A DNA stretch of 63,795 bases from positions 1-63,795 of the forward strand of contig JAGWJY010000013.1 of assembly GCA_028865545.1 (NCBI GenBank). The letters are read 5' to 3'. Both the position numbers and the translations under genes were made by a program. The notes under the pieces were generated by a model, which was not told the origin of the DNA, made no database searches, and saw only the letters and a program-made list of their open reading frames with translations. The stretch's first letter is position 1. Each line of letters opens with the position of its first letter. This document shows, piece after piece, positions 40,254 through 49,317 of this stretch. The stretch comes from Alphaproteobacteria bacterium. GTDB lineage: Bacteria > Pseudomonadota > Alphaproteobacteria > Micropepsales > Micropepsaceae.

Positions 40254-41421
40254 CAACGAGATCTGTCTTCTCCCAGGAGAAGCCGCCATCGGCATCAGGC
40301 TCGCGCCCGAAATGCCCATAGGCGGAGGTTCTCGCATAGATCGGCTTGTTCAGGCCCAGATGCTCGCGGATGCCGCGCGGCTTCAGGCTCATCAGCTCCG
40401 GCAGAATCTCTTCCAGCTTCGCTTCGTCAACCGTGCCCGTGCCGTGCAGATGGACATAGAGCGACAACGGATCGCTGACACCGATGGCGTAAGCGATCTG
40501 AATCGTGCAGCGATCGGCCAAGCCCGCCGCCACAACGTTCTTCGCCAGATAACGCGCTGCATAGGCCGCCGAGCGGTCAACCTTGGTCGGATCCTTGCCG
40601 GAGAAGGCGCCACCGCCATGGGGTGCAGCCCCACCGTACGTGTCGACGATGATTTTGCGGCCGGTCAGACCGCAGTCGCCGTCGGGTCCGCCGACCACAA
40701 AGGCGCCGGTCGGATTGATGTGCCAGATCGTCTTGTCGTTGATCCAGCCATCGGGCAATGCCTTGCGGATATACGGCTCGACCACGGCGCGCACGTCATG
40801 CGAGGTCATGTTTTCGTCCAGGTGCTGGGTCGAAAGCACGATTTGCGTCGCGTAGACGGGCTTGCCGTTCTCGTAATGCACGGTCACTTGGCTCTTGGCA
40901 TCGGGACCGAGCTTGGGCTCCTTGCCGGCTTTGCGAGCTTCGGCGAGGAGTTTCAGGATCTTATGGCTGTAATGGATGGGTGCCGGCATCAACGCGGGTG
41001 TCTCTCGGCAGGCATAGCCGAACATGATGCCCTGGTCGCCAGCACCTTCGTCTTTGTTGCCGGACGCATCGACGCCCTGCGCAATATGGGGCGACTGCGC
41101 GTGCAGCAGCACTTCCACATTGGCCCGCGCGTGATGAAATCCGTCCTGTTCGTAGCCGATGTCGCTTACGGCCCGGCGGGCGACGTCTTCGATCATATCG
41201 AAGGTGATGGCGCCGGGACCTCTGGTCTCACCCGCGATGATGATACGGTTGGTGGTCGCCAGCGTTTCGCAGGCCACGCGCAAATTCTTCGCATCGAAGC
41301 CGTTCTTGGGGCCTTCGCGGAAAAATAGATCGACAACCTCGTCCGAAATCCGATCACAGACCTTGTCCGGATGGCCTTCCGACACGCTTTCGCTGGTGAA
41401 GAGGTAGTTCAACCGCGCCAT
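40231..41421 (-). CDS. metK: S-adenosylmethionine synthetase
   Basis: Makes SAM from methionine and ATP. 396 residues from the start [12 protein letters not shown]. The ATP motif is [20 protein letters not shown], the hexapeptide-type signature [12 protein letters not shown], and the phosphate-binding loop [19 protein letters not shown]. An upstream in-frame ATG (41553) exists, but the intervening 44 codons do not resemble the family and contain regulatory-looking repeats. It lies about 130 bases after hslU. Confidence 0.97.
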   Translation of the reverse strand: MARLNYLFTSESVSEGHPDKVCDRISDEVVDLFFREGPKNGFDAKNLRVACETLATTNRIIIAGETRGPGAITFDMIEDVARRAVSDIGYEQDGFHHARANVEVLLHAQSPHIAQGVDASGNKDEGAGDQGIMFGYACRETPALMPAPIHYSHKILKLLAEARKAGKEPKLGPDAKSQVTVHYENGKPVYATQIVLSTQHLDENMTSHDVRAVVEPYIRKALPDGWINDKTIWHINPTGAFVVGGPDGDCGLTGRKIIVDTYGGAAPHGGGAFSGKDPTKVDRSAAYAARYLAKNVVAAGLADRCTIQIAYAIGVSDPLSLYVHLHGTGTVDEAKLEEILPELMSLKPRGIREHLGLNKPIYARTSAYGHFGREPDADGGFSWEKTDLVDGLKRAF

Positions 41422-41444
41422 GTCCCAAATCCTTTGCTGAGAGT

Positions 41445-41506
41445 TGGTGGACTCCTTGCAGGGAATGGTCCCGCGGTCAACCACCATATGCAGATTTTGA
41501 CATATG
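41445..41506 (-). promoter_or_regulatory. Structured leader and CATATG dyad upstream of metK
   Basis: CATATG occurs at 41485-41490 and 41501-41506, ten bases apart, forming an extended dyad. Downstream in the transcript, TGGTGG/CCACCA arms (41481-41486 with 41445-41450) can enclose a GGGA/TCCC hairpin (41461-41472). The position suits a SAM- or methionine-responsive control element, either a protein operator or an RNA switch. It does not match the SAM-II consensus as I know it. Confidence 0.35.
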
Positions 41507-41549
41507 TTTTGCGGGCGCGAAGTGCGCCGCACTAGACCTAGGATAAAAT

Positions 41550-42857
41550 TCATAGAATGAAGCGGGACAAATCCTGGTCCTTGGCGAGATCCTCAACGCG
41601 CGCGCGTACATAGATGGCGTCGATGACCAGTTTCTCGCCCTGCCGTTCTGTGGCTGAGAAGCTGATCTCGTCGAGCACGCGTTCCATTATGGTCTGCAAC
41701 CGGCGCGCGCCGATGTTCTCCACGCTGGCGTTCACCAGCGCCGCGATGTCGGCGATGGCGCCGATGCCGTCTTCAGTGAATGCGAGCTTCACACCCTCGG
41801 TATCGAGGAGGGCGACATACTGCTTGATCAGGCTCGCCTCGGGTTCGGTCAGGATGCGCTGGAAGTCGTCGCGGGTCAGCGCCTTGAGCTCCACCCGGAT
41901 GGGAAGGCGGCCCTGCAGCTCCGGCAGCAGGTCCGAGGGCTTGGCGGTGTGGAAGGCGCCCGAGGCGATGAACAGGATATGGTCGGTCTTCACCTGTCCG
42001 TGCTTGGTGGCCACCGTCGTCCCTTCGATCAGCGGCAGGAGGTCGCGCTGTACGCCTTCGCGGCTGACATCGCCGCCGCCACGCAGTTCGGAACGCGCGC
42101 AAATCTTGTCGATCTCGTCGAGGAAAACGATGCCATTGTTTTCCACGGCCGCGATGGCGTCGCGTAGGATTGCGTCCTGATCCAGCAACTTGTCGGCTTC
42201 CTCGGCGAGCAGCGGGGCATGGGCTTCGGCGACGGTCATGCGCCGCGTCTTGGCGCGCCCGCCGAACGCCTTGCCGAACATGTCGCCCAGATTGACCATG
42301 GAAATCTGCGCGCTGGGCATGCCGGGAATCTCAAAAGCGGGCATGCCGCCCGCATCCTTCATTTCAATTTCGATTTGCTTATCGTCGAGTTCGCCAGCGC
42401 GAAGGGATTTACGGAAGGATTCGCGCGTTGCACCGGATGAGCTGCCCACCAGTGCGTCGAGCACGCGATTCTCGGCGTTTGCTTCGGCTTGCGCCTCAAC
42501 GTCGCGCCGCTTGCGTTCGCGAACCTGGGCAATGGCCACTTCGACGAGGTCCCGTACGATCTGCTCGACATCACGCCCGACATAACCAACTTCGGTGAAT
42601 TTGGTCGCTTCCACCTTCAGGAACGGCGCTTGGGCAAGCTTGGCCAGTCTTCGTGAGATTTCCGTCTTGCCGACACCGGTCGGTCCGATCATCAGAATGT
42701 TCTTCGGCAAAACCTCCTCGCGCAGTTCGGCGGGAAGCTGCTGACGGCGCCAACGGTTGCGCAGTGCAATGGCGACCGCGCGTTTGGCTTCGTTCTGGCC
42801 GACGATGTGGCGGTCAAGCTCGGAAACGATTTCGCGGGGTGTGAAGGCAGAACTCAT
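41550..42857 (-). CDS. hslU: ATP-dependent protease ATPase subunit HslU (ClpY)
   Basis: AAA+ unfoldase that feeds substrates to HslV. 435 residues. The N-terminus [16 protein letters not shown] is typical. Walker A is [12 protein letters not shown] near residue 58, the pore loop [11 protein letters not shown] is about 87-97, Walker B is [11 protein letters not shown], and the C-terminal tail DLSRFIL docks into HslV. The I-domain spans about 110-235. The ATG overlaps the hslV stop (ATGA). Confidence 0.97.
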   Translation of the reverse strand: MSSAFTPREIVSELDRHIVGQNEAKRAVAIALRNRWRRQQLPAELREEVLPKNILMIGPTGVGKTEISRRLAKLAQAPFLKVEATKFTEVGYVGRDVEQIVRDLVEVAIAQVRERKRRDVEAQAEANAENRVLDALVGSSSGATRESFRKSLRAGELDDKQIEIEMKDAGGMPAFEIPGMPSAQISMVNLGDMFGKAFGGRAKTRRMTVAEAHAPLLAEEADKLLDQDAILRDAIAAVENNGIVFLDEIDKICARSELRGGGDVSREGVQRDLLPLIEGTTVATKHGQVKTDHILFIASGAFHTAKPSDLLPELQGRLPIRVELKALTRDDFQRILTEPEASLIKQYVALLDTEGVKLAFTEDGIGAIADIAALVNASVENIGARRLQTIMERVLDEISFSATERQGEKLVIDAIYVRARVEDLAKDQDLSRFIL

Positions 42858-43399
42858 GTACGGGATAAACTCTCGATGACGACGTTTTCGTTGGTGTAGA
42901 TGCAGATGTCGGCGGCAATCTTCATCGCCCGCCGTGCGATGTCCTCGGCAGAAAGGTCAAAGGAGTACAACGCCCGTGCTGCGGCCAGCACATAAGGTCC
43001 CCCTGAACCGATGCCGATCAACCCATCTTCCGGCTCCACAACGTCGCCGGTACCCGACAGAATAAGCGACTCCTTGGCGTCGGCCACGGCCATCATGGCT
43101 TCCAGCCGGCGCAGATAGCGATCGGTGCGCCAGTCCTTGGCAAGCTCCACACAGGCACGCGCCAGATTGCCTGGATGCTGGTCGAGCTTGGCTTCCAGCC
43201 GTTCGAAAAGGGCAAAAGCATCGGCCGTGGCACCAGCAAAACCTGCAATTACGTCTCCTTTGCCGAGACGACGGACCTTGCGGGCATTCGACTTCATCAC
43301 GGTATTGCCCAGCGTCACTTGCCCATCGCCGGCCACGATAACGGACCCGTTCTTGCGGACGGAAAGAATAGTGGTGGAGCGCCATTTGGCTTCAGACAT
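42854..43399 (-). CDS. hslV: ATP-dependent protease proteolytic subunit HslV (ClpQ)
   Basis: Threonine-protease core of the HslUV complex. 181 residues from MSEAKWRS. A short propeptide precedes the catalytic Thr9 (TTILSVRK), which becomes the N-terminus after processing. GDGQVTLGN and [17 protein letters not shown] are further hallmarks. GAGGT precedes the ATG. It is the first gene of the hslVU pair, and its region diverges from the Ntn-hydrolase gene by only 45 bases. Confidence 0.96.
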   Translation of the reverse strand: MSEAKWRSTTILSVRKNGSVIVAGDGQVTLGNTVMKSNARKVRRLGKGDVIAGFAGATADAFALFERLEAKLDQHPGNLARACVELAKDWRTDRYLRRLEAMMAVADAKESLILSGTGDVVEPEDGLIGIGSGGPYVLAAARALYSFDLSAEDIARRAMKIAADICIYTNENVVIESLSRT

Positions 43400-43444
43400 G
43401 GTAACCTCAATATAGGAAGCGAAACACGGTCTGCAAAACGCCCG

Positions 43445-44464
43445 ATGCCGACCTTGGTCAAGATACCGTACGCAGATATCCGCGGATACACACCGTTGGA
43501 ATTGCTTTTTCTTCACCGGCGCAAAGCGCGTGTGCTGGTGGAGGCGGCCACCAGGACTTTCGGCGAGCCCTCGCGCGCGGCAAGCGCCCTGTTGGCGCCG
43601 TTTGCCGATCATGCCTCGCGGCGCTGGTTGGAGAAAGCTAGTAATCCATATTTGGCCGAAATTTCCGGCATCGCGGCAGCCCTTGGCATCCCAGGCGTCT
43701 ATGTGCTCAACCTCTGTTTTGAGTGGGGTTGCACAGGCGGCGTGTGGCATGGCGACGACGGACCGCTCTTGCGTCGCGTGTTGGACTGGCCGTTTCCACT
43801 ACTCGGCGAGAATATCGTCGTAGCCCATCAAAAAGGACCGGCCGGCGATTTCTTTAACGTGACTTGGCCTGGGTTGAGCGGCGTGCTGCAAGCCAGCGCG
43901 CCGGGACGGTTTGCCGCCGCGATCAATCAGGCGCCCATGCGTCGCCGCGGCGCTGGCCTTGTCGGTGACTGGGCGCTCGGCCGGATTGCCGTAAAGCGCA
44001 CGTTTGCGCTGCCGCCATCGCATCTGCTGCGGCACGTGTTCGAGACGGTGAAAGATTTCGCGACTGCAAAAGATATGCTGTGCCACGTTCCGGTGGCCGT
44101 GCCGGCCATATTCATCCTCTCCGGCATCCACAGTGCTGAAGGCTGCGTCATCGAGCGGACGGAAAATGCGTTTGCGGTGCGCGGAAGCAGAGATGGGCCC
44201 GTCTGTGCGACCAATCACTTCGAGTCGCACCTCAACCATGCAGGGCATGGCTGGCGGGCGCGACCGATCGACAGTCCCGGGCGCCTGGCGTCTGCCTACC
44301 GCCTCGGCTTGGCCGAGGATTTCTCCTGGTTCGTGCCGCCTATCGCCAATATTAACACTCGACTGGTTATGGTTGCGAGCGCCGCCAAGGGCATGTTGGC
44401 CGTCATGGGGACAACAGGCGAACGGCCGGTGACCGAGACCTTCGATCTACCAACGGGCGGCTGA
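43445..44464 (+). CDS. Acid-ceramidase/NAAA-like Ntn hydrolase (linear amide C-N hydrolase)
   Basis: A 339-residue protein resembling the acid ceramidase / N-acylethanolamine hydrolase group. Cys96 in FEWGCTGGV would be the nucleophile exposed by autocleavage, leaving residues 1-95 as the small subunit. Family-like elements follow in order: RRVLDWPF (Arg-x-x-Asp-aromatic), [25 protein letters not shown], and ATNHFESH (the conserved Asn). No signal peptide is seen, unlike the lysosomal homologues. The substrate would be a linear amide such as an N-acyl amino acid or lipid, which is an inference. It is divergent from hslV and followed by hisB. Confidence 0.7.
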   Translation: MPTLVKIPYADIRGYTPLELLFLHRRKARVLVEAATRTFGEPSRAASALLAPFADHASRRWLEKASNPYLAEISGIAAALGIPGVYVLNLCFEWGCTGGVWHGDDGPLLRRVLDWPFPLLGENIVVAHQKGPAGDFFNVTWPGLSGVLQASAPGRFAAAINQAPMRRRGAGLVGDWALGRIAVKRTFALPPSHLLRHVFETVKDFATAKDMLCHVPVAVPAIFILSGIHSAEGCVIERTENAFAVRGSRDGPVCATNHFESHLNHAGHGWRARPIDSPGRLASAYRLGLAEDFSWFVPPIANINTRLVMVASAAKGMLAVMGTTGERPVTETFDLPTGG

Positions 44465-44526
44465 AGGCTCGGCTTTCACCCAAAGCCGTCCCTTGCTATC
44501 AACGCACCATTGCTTCGGAGGCGCTC

Positions 44527-45126
44527 ATGCGCACAGCCACCGTCGAACGTAAGACGCGGGAGACAGAAATCGCCGTTTCGCTCGATCTGGACGGATCGGG
44601 TGATTGCGACATCGACACCGGTATCGGTTTTCTCGACCATATGCTGGAGAGCTTCGGTCGCCATTCAATGATCGACCTCAAGGTCCGTGCTCAGGGTGAT
44701 CTGCATGTCGACTACCATCACACCACTGAAGATACGGCGATCGTCATCGGTCAGGCGGTGAAAAAGGCCTTGGGCGATCTTGCCGGAATCACGCGTTTCG
44801 GCGCCGCGGTCATTCCCATGGACGAGGCGCTGACGCGCGTCGCCGTCGACGTTTCGAACCGTCCTTATCTGGTGTGGCGGGTGGAGATTCCAAAGCCGAA
44901 ACTGGGCGAGATGGATACAGAGCTGTTCAAGGAATGGTTCCAGGCCTTCGCGCAAAATGCCGGGATTTGCCTGCATATGGAGAATCTTTACGGCCAGAAC
45001 AGCCACCACATCGTCGAGACCTGCTTCAAAGGACTGGCTAGGGCGCTACGCCAAGCCATTACCCCGGACGACCGGCTCGAAGGCGATGTCGCCTCCACCA
45101 AGGGTGTGCTCGGCGAAAAAATCTGA
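44527..45126 (+). CDS. hisB: Imidazoleglycerol-phosphate dehydratase
   Basis: Manganese enzyme of histidine synthesis, dehydrating imidazoleglycerol phosphate to imidazoleacetol phosphate. 199 residues, the monofunctional form. Metal-binding motifs are [23 protein letters not shown] and the C-terminal [23 protein letters not shown] lies six bases before the ATG. The usual downstream partners hisH, hisA and hisF are absent here; the next gene is unrelated. Confidence 0.97.
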   Translation: MRTATVERKTRETEIAVSLDLDGSGDCDIDTGIGFLDHMLESFGRHSMIDLKVRAQGDLHVDYHHTTEDTAIVIGQAVKKALGDLAGITRFGAAVIPMDEALTRVAVDVSNRPYLVWRVEIPKPKLGEMDTELFKEWFQAFAQNAGICLHMENLYGQNSHHIVETCFKGLARALRQAITPDDRLEGDVASTKGVLGEKI

Positions 45127-45148
45127 AATTCTGGATTTACGGAAGCGC

Positions 45149-45184
45149 GGTGACGCTGCGTCACCCATGGTGACACACGCGTCA
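45149..45184. promoter_or_regulatory. Paired TGAC-N5/6-GTCA dyads upstream of the diiron gene
   Basis: The first dyad, GGTGACG-CTG-CGTCACC, is perfect at 45149-45165 (core TGAC-N5-GTCA). The second, TGAC-N6-GTCA, is at 45171-45184. Their centres are about 20.5 bases apart, two helical turns, placing both on one face of the DNA, just upstream of a sigma-70-like promoter. This suits cooperative binding by a dimeric regulator acting on the diiron gene. Confidence 0.5.
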
Positions 45185-45190
45185 TTTTCG

Positions 45191-45218
45191 TTGACGAAAC
45201 GCAACCGCTTCTCATAAT
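45191..45218 (+). promoter_or_regulatory. Promoter of the diiron-protein gene
   Basis: TTGACG (45191-45196) and CATAAT (45213-45218), each five of six against consensus, are 16 bases apart. Transcription would begin near 45225, about 30 bases before the ATG. Confidence 0.6.
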
Positions 45219-45253
45219 TATTCAATCAAAAGACCGGAAGGGTGAGACGCGCC

Positions 45254-46369
45254 ATGGTCCAGATCACCAAAGATGATGCCTATGATGCCGTCAGACCGGA
45301 CGATTTCCCGGCCATGCTCGAGGTCGAGCGGTACGGGCGGCGCTCGACGGCGTTCGACAAGATCATCTCCGCCACCCACGACCATTTCTGGGATCCGCTG
45401 GACAAGAAGTACATCGACTTCGAGATGCCGTTCGACATCGAGAACGTGCAGATGCTGCCGGACGAGATGTTCCCCTTTCTGCAGACCAAGCTCAGCGAAA
45501 AGCTGACGCCGAAGCAGAAAATCCACTATGTCAGCCAAAGCGCGCGCTGGTCGCTGTCCTCGATCCTGCATGGCGAACAAGGTGCGCTGGCGCTGTCGGC
45601 GTCGCTTTGCCATGTGCTGAAGGATCCCGGGGCGCAGGAATACGCCGCCAATCAGACGCGCGAGGAAGCTCGCCACGTCACGGCATTTTCGGCCTTCATC
45701 AAAGCACGCTGGGGATCGCCTCTGCCGGTCGGTCCGATCCTGGGCGATTTGCTGAAGGAAATGGTGCTGGCGCCGGAGGTCTACAAGAAAATCGTCGGCA
45801 TGCAGATGCTGGTGGAAGGCTTGGCCATGGGTGCTTTCGCCACGTTGTACCAGAAGTCAGCCGATCCGCTGATGGTCAAGCTCTGTCAGTTGGTGATGAC
45901 CGATGAAGCCTTCCATCACAAGTTCGGCAAGATTTGGGCCGACCGTACGATTCCGAAGCTGACGCCCGAGGAGCACAACATCGTGGAGGACTGGGCGGCC
46001 CAGTGTTTCCAGACCTTGCTGTTCAATCTGATAAACCCCGACCAGATGAAACAAGTCTATAACGACATCGGCGTCGACTGGGAGGAAGCCCAGGCGGCGA
46101 TCGTGGAAGGTTTCGGCGACGATTACCGCCGTGAGCAGATGAAACAATCGGCCAACATTTTCCGGGTCTTGATCAAGACGTTGCTCAATGCCGGCATCAT
46201 CAGCGACCGCACGCGCGCTTACTATGCGATGTATGTCGACATGAACGAGCTGAAGCAGGAAGGCGACCGCATGGTGGGTGACGACATCGCCGAGGATGGT
46301 ATCCGTTACCTGCAGTCGATCAATTTCGGTGACGCCTCCAAGGGCAAGTCGCTGCTGGCCGCGGAATAG
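45254..46369 (+). CDS. Ferritin-like diiron carboxylate protein, function unknown
   Basis: A 371-residue soluble helical protein with the complete six-ligand diiron pattern of the ribonucleotide reductase R2 / ferritin-like fold: Glu108 (HGEQG), Glu138-x-x-His141 (EEARH), Glu188 (LVEGL) and Glu218-x-x-His221 (DEAFHH). The spacing suggests an oxygen-activating oxidase or oxygenase rather than an iron store. It lacks an obvious R2 radical-Tyr context, and no R1 gene is near. The start at 45254 is the ATG; a GTG at 45242 is in frame. It has its own promoter with paired dyads upstream and a terminator-like hairpin downstream. Confidence 0.8.
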   Translation: MVQITKDDAYDAVRPDDFPAMLEVERYGRRSTAFDKIISATHDHFWDPLDKKYIDFEMPFDIENVQMLPDEMFPFLQTKLSEKLTPKQKIHYVSQSARWSLSSILHGEQGALALSASLCHVLKDPGAQEYAANQTREEARHVTAFSAFIKARWGSPLPVGPILGDLLKEMVLAPEVYKKIVGMQMLVEGLAMGAFATLYQKSADPLMVKLCQLVMTDEAFHHKFGKIWADRTIPKLTPEEHNIVEDWAAQCFQTLLFNLINPDQMKQVYNDIGVDWEEAQAAIVEGFGDDYRREQMKQSANIFRVLIKTLLNAGIISDRTRAYYAMYVDMNELKQEGDRMVGDDIAEDGIRYLQSINFGDASKGKSLLAAE

Positions 46370-46389
46370 CCGGACGAAGCGAATTTTCC

Positions 46390-46424
46390 AGATGGGCGGT
46401 TCTTATGGGCTGCCCATTTGTTTT
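46390..46424 (+). terminator. Terminator-like hairpin after the diiron gene
   Basis: Arms 46390-46397 and 46412-46419 form eight pairs, one a G-U, around a 14-base loop. They are followed by GTTTTATG. The T-run is short, so termination may be partial. The mmcB start lies 12 bases later. Confidence 0.4.
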
Positions 46425-46435
46425 ATGCTCACGCC

Positions 46436-46864
46436 ATGTCCGTCACAGCTGCAGAAGTCGCGCGCGGCGTCAGCCGCCTTTTGATCCAGGAGGGCTTCAG
46501 CCCGATCCTGGAATTCACATTGGCCAACGGGCGCCGGCTGGACGTGGCGGCGCTCGGCTCCGACGGCACCATGCTGGGTGTCGAGGTCAAGGTTGCGCTA
46601 AATGATCTGAAGGGTGACCAGAAGTGGCCGGAATATCTGGAGTTCTGCGAACTTTTCTATTTCGCCATTCCGCCTGATTTCCCCGACGAGCATGTTCCGA
46701 CGACCACCGGCCTGATCGTCGCCGACCGTTTTGGCGGCGCCATCGTGCGTCCCTCGCCGCGCACCGTTCTACATGCCAGCAGGCGGAAGGCCGTGACGCT
46801 CAGTTTTGCCAAGGTCGCAGCCGAACGGTTGTCGAGCATTCTGGAGGTGACCGATGGTGTCTAA
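46436..46864 (+). CDS. mmcB: MmcB family DNA repair protein
   Basis: A 142-residue nuclease-fold protein of the MmcB family, named in Caulobacter for mitomycin C sensitivity. The PD-(D/E)xK-like core shows the acidic residue in GRRLDVAAL and the pair in GVEVKVAL, followed by DLKGDQKWPEYLEFCE. It is cytoplasmic. The start MSVTAAEV is chosen where the family begins. It overlaps yjbR by 11 bases, so the two are co-translated. Confidence 0.88.
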   Translation: MSVTAAEVARGVSRLLIQEGFSPILEFTLANGRRLDVAALGSDGTMLGVEVKVALNDLKGDQKWPEYLEFCELFYFAIPPDFPDEHVPTTTGLIVADRFGGAIVRPSPRTVLHASRRKAVTLSFAKVAAERLSSILEVTDGV

Positions 46865-47240
46865 AGCGCAATACGAAAAGATCTCCCTGTCGTTTGAGGG
46901 TGCGGAAAAGGGGATGTCCTATGGCAAGCCGTCCTTCCTACTTTTCAAGAAGTTCTTCACGCGGTTGCGCGACGAGGACGATTCTGTCGTCCTGATCGTG
47001 GGTTCGATCGACGAACGCGACATGCTGCTGGAAGTCGATCCCGCCGTCTTCCACATCACCAGCCACTACAAGGACTATCCCGCCGTGCTGGCGCGCCTCG
47101 CCAAGGCCGATACCAAGACGTTGCGCGGAATGCTGGAGCTGCATTGGCGCCGGATCGCGCCGAAGAGGTTGCAGAACAAACCTTCCTCCCCCGCAGGCAG
47201 TCACAAGCGGGGGAAGAAAACGAAACGCGCCGGACGTTAG
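46854..47240 (+). CDS. MmcQ/YjbR family DNA-binding protein
   Basis: A 128-residue protein of the MmcQ/YjbR family. Typical elements are an N-terminal helix, then GKPSFLLFKKFFTRL, SIDERDMLLEVDPAVFHITSHYKDYPAVLARL and LELHWRRIAPKRL. The tail is strongly basic (KRGKKTKRAGR), consistent with nucleic acid binding. The gene overlaps mmcB and ends four bases into the convergent regA. Confidence 0.88.
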   Translation: MVSKAQYEKISLSFEGAEKGMSYGKPSFLLFKKFFTRLRDEDDSVVLIVGSIDERDMLLEVDPAVFHITSHYKDYPAVLARLAKADTKTLRGMLELHWRRIAPKRLQNKPSSPAGSHKRGKKTKRAGR

Positions 47241-47776
47241 CGCGGGCTGCGCTTCGCCAAGATGCGCTGCAGCGTACGCCGGTGCATGTTGAGGCGGCGC
47301 GCCGTCTCGGACACGTTATGGCCGCAGAGCTCGTAGACGCGTTGAATGTGCTCCCAGCGTACGCGGTCGGCGGACATTGGATTTTCGGGCGGCTTTGGCT
47401 TGGAGCCCGGTGCAGCCATCAATGCCGCCATGATATCGTCAGCGTCAGCTGGCTTGGGCAGATAGTCGATAGCGCCATATTTTACGGCGGCAACTGCAGT
47501 CGCGATATTGCCAAAGCCCGTGAGAACTACGACGCGGCTGTCAGGGCGCACTCCATGCAGGGTTTCAAGCACATCGAGCCCGTTGCCGTCTTCCAGTTTG
47601 AGGTCAACTACGGCATAGGCCGGAGGTGCTTCCTTGGCGCGCGCTTTGCCGTCTGTCACGCCTTCGGCGATCGTCACCGCGAATCCGCGCGCTTCCATGG
47701 CGCGCGCCAGACGTTCGCGCAGAGGACGATCATCTTCTACAATCAGCAGCGTTTTGTCTTCTTGTTGCACATTCAT
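47237..47776 (-). CDS. regA: Redox response regulator RegA/ActR/PrrA
   Basis: Response regulator partnered with RegB, controlling respiration, carbon and nitrogen fixation and, in phototrophs, photosynthesis genes. 179 residues from MNVQQEDKTL. The receiver domain has Asp15/Asp16 and phospho-acceptor Asp58 (VDLKLEDGN), then VVLTGFG and the DYLPKPA lysine. The C-terminal Fis-type helix-turn-helix is NVSETARRLNMHRRTLQRIL, essentially the invariant RegA recognition helix. It lies 45 bases after regB on the same strand. Confidence 0.95.
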   Translation of the reverse strand: MNVQQEDKTLLIVEDDRPLRERLARAMEARGFAVTIAEGVTDGKARAKEAPPAYAVVDLKLEDGNGLDVLETLHGVRPDSRVVVLTGFGNIATAVAAVKYGAIDYLPKPADADDIMAALMAAPGSKPKPPENPMSADRVRWEHIQRVYELCGHNVSETARRLNMHRRTLQRILAKRSPR

Positions 47777-47821
47777 CGTTTTTGTCCTTGCGTTGCACAC
47801 ATAGGCCGGTCCTACCGGCCT

Positions 47822-49216
47822 TCAGTCCTCCGGGGTCCTGGAGGGTGAGGTTTCTCCGTCGATTTCTCCGCGCAACCACGACACGCTGACGCGCGCGCCA
47901 CCGCCCGCCGGGTTGATGGCCTTGACTGTTCCACCTGTCTGTTCCAGCAGCGTTTTGGCGATGAAAAATCCCAATCCCATGCCTTCGCGCTTGCCCATCG
48001 GTGCGGTCGGTGGGCCCAGTTCGGTGTCGCCGAGCGCGTGATCGCCGGGCCGGGATGTGATGTAAGGTTCGCCGATCCGCTCGATGATGTCGGGAGAAAA
48101 ACCGGGGCCGTCGTCTTCCACGGTTACGCGCAACGCCGTCGGACTCCAACTGGCTTCCACGCGCACGCGCGCGCGTGCGAAATCAGCCGCGTTCTCGATG
48201 ATGTTGCCCAAGCCGTGCAGCAGTTCGGGCGCGCGCCAGACCTGCGGTTGCGGCTCGTTACGGTTGGCCGGCGCGGCGGCAATGACGATTTCCAAGTCAT
48301 CGCCGCGATAGGTGTCGGCAATGTCGTCAAGCAAGGCGCACAATGGCAGGCGCGCGGTGGCGCCGAGCAATCCTTCTTCCGGCCTTGCCAGACGCATGAG
48401 GATCATACGGCAACGCTCGGCTTGCCCACGCAGCAGGCGTACATCCTCCGCTTCCGGAGATCCCGGAGGCATGACACGTTCGAGTTCGTGGGCCACCACG
48501 GCGATGGTGCCGAGAGGGCTGCCAAGTTCGTGCGCCGCCGCGGTGGCAAGTGCACCCAGCGCCGACATGCGTTGCTCACGGGCCAGCGCGAGCTGCGTCG
48601 CGGCAAGACCGGCCGACATGCGGGCGCCTTCGCTGGCGATCCGCCAGGCATAAACTGAGGTAAAGCCGATGCCGAGCACGAGCGAGGCCCACAAGCCGGC
48701 CTGATACAGCTGCGGCAAATCGAGACGGTCGGTGGGCGACCAAGGCAGCGGATCGTGCGCCACTGATATCACCGACGCGGCCGTCAGTGCGATCGCACCG
48801 AGGATCAGCGTGTTGCCGAGATTCAGCGTCGACGCCGCAATAACGACGGGTGCGATGAACATCAGCGCGAAGGGATTGGCGATGCCGCCCGTGAGGTAGA
48901 GCAGCGCAGCCAATTGCAGCACGTCATAGGCAAGATAAACCGTTGCTTCGCGGTTGGTGAGTCGATGACTCGGCGGATAGCGCAACGCCAGGATGATGTT
49001 GAGGCCGGCGCTGAACAGCACGCAGGCAAGGCATTGCGTCAGCGGCAGAGGATAGCCGAACCCAAAATAGACGACGAACAACGCCGTGGTCTGTCCGCCC
49101 GTCGCCATCCAACGCAGATTCGACAGAGTCCGCAGACGCACGCGCCCTCTGACCGCGGAGGCTCTGGCCACCGGCAAGACACGTGCGCGCTCAGTTTGGG
49201 CTTCTGCATTCGTCAT
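47822..49216 (-). CDS. regB: Redox-sensing histidine kinase RegB/ActS/PrrB
   Basis: Membrane sensor kinase reading the quinone pool. 464 residues with about six membrane helices (about 38-195). The quinone-binding motif GGIANPF lies near residue 110. The H-box is AAAHELGSPL with phospho-His near 229, and the conserved redox-active Cys is near 269 (ERCRMIL). ATPase boxes follow: NIIENAADFA, EDDGPGFSPD and GLGFFIAKTLLEQTGG. The ATG at 49216 has GGAG eight bases upstream. It is transcribed toward regA and divergent from senC by about 100 bases. Confidence 0.95.
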   Translation of the reverse strand: MTNAEAQTERARVLPVARASAVRGRVRLRTLSNLRWMATGGQTTALFVVYFGFGYPLPLTQCLACVLFSAGLNIILALRYPPSHRLTNREATVYLAYDVLQLAALLYLTGGIANPFALMFIAPVVIAASTLNLGNTLILGAIALTAASVISVAHDPLPWSPTDRLDLPQLYQAGLWASLVLGIGFTSVYAWRIASEGARMSAGLAATQLALAREQRMSALGALATAAAHELGSPLGTIAVVAHELERVMPPGSPEAEDVRLLRGQAERCRMILMRLARPEEGLLGATARLPLCALLDDIADTYRGDDLEIVIAAAPANRNEPQPQVWRAPELLHGLGNIIENAADFARARVRVEASWSPTALRVTVEDDGPGFSPDIIERIGEPYITSRPGDHALGDTELGPPTAPMGKREGMGLGFFIAKTLLEQTGGTVKAINPAGGGARVSVSWLRGEIDGETSPSRTPED

Positions 49217-49317
49217 CTGCACGGCTCCACCGGCGACATGTCACGTTTTTCTTTGCGTGCCTGCACCAGCAATACTATCAATCAAATCCCAAGCATGCAG
49301 CGGACTCACAATACGTA

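Noticed and set aside
41422-41549. SAM-II riboswitch before metK
   Set aside because: The conserved GCTAAA-type core is absent; left as an unclassified structured leader.
43410-43415. CTATAT box before hslV as a heat-shock promoter
   Set aside because: The -10 fits RpoH, but the spaced -35 (TTTTGC) is poor, and the implied start would lie inside the ribosome site.
42854-43750. Longer HslV with a 117-residue N-terminal extension
   Set aside because: HslV must expose Thr9 after a short propeptide; the extension is antisense to the Ntn-hydrolase gene and has no family similarity.
44470-44488. Terminator between the Ntn hydrolase and hisB
   Set aside because: A 7-bp stem exists, but there is no T-run after it; too weak to call.
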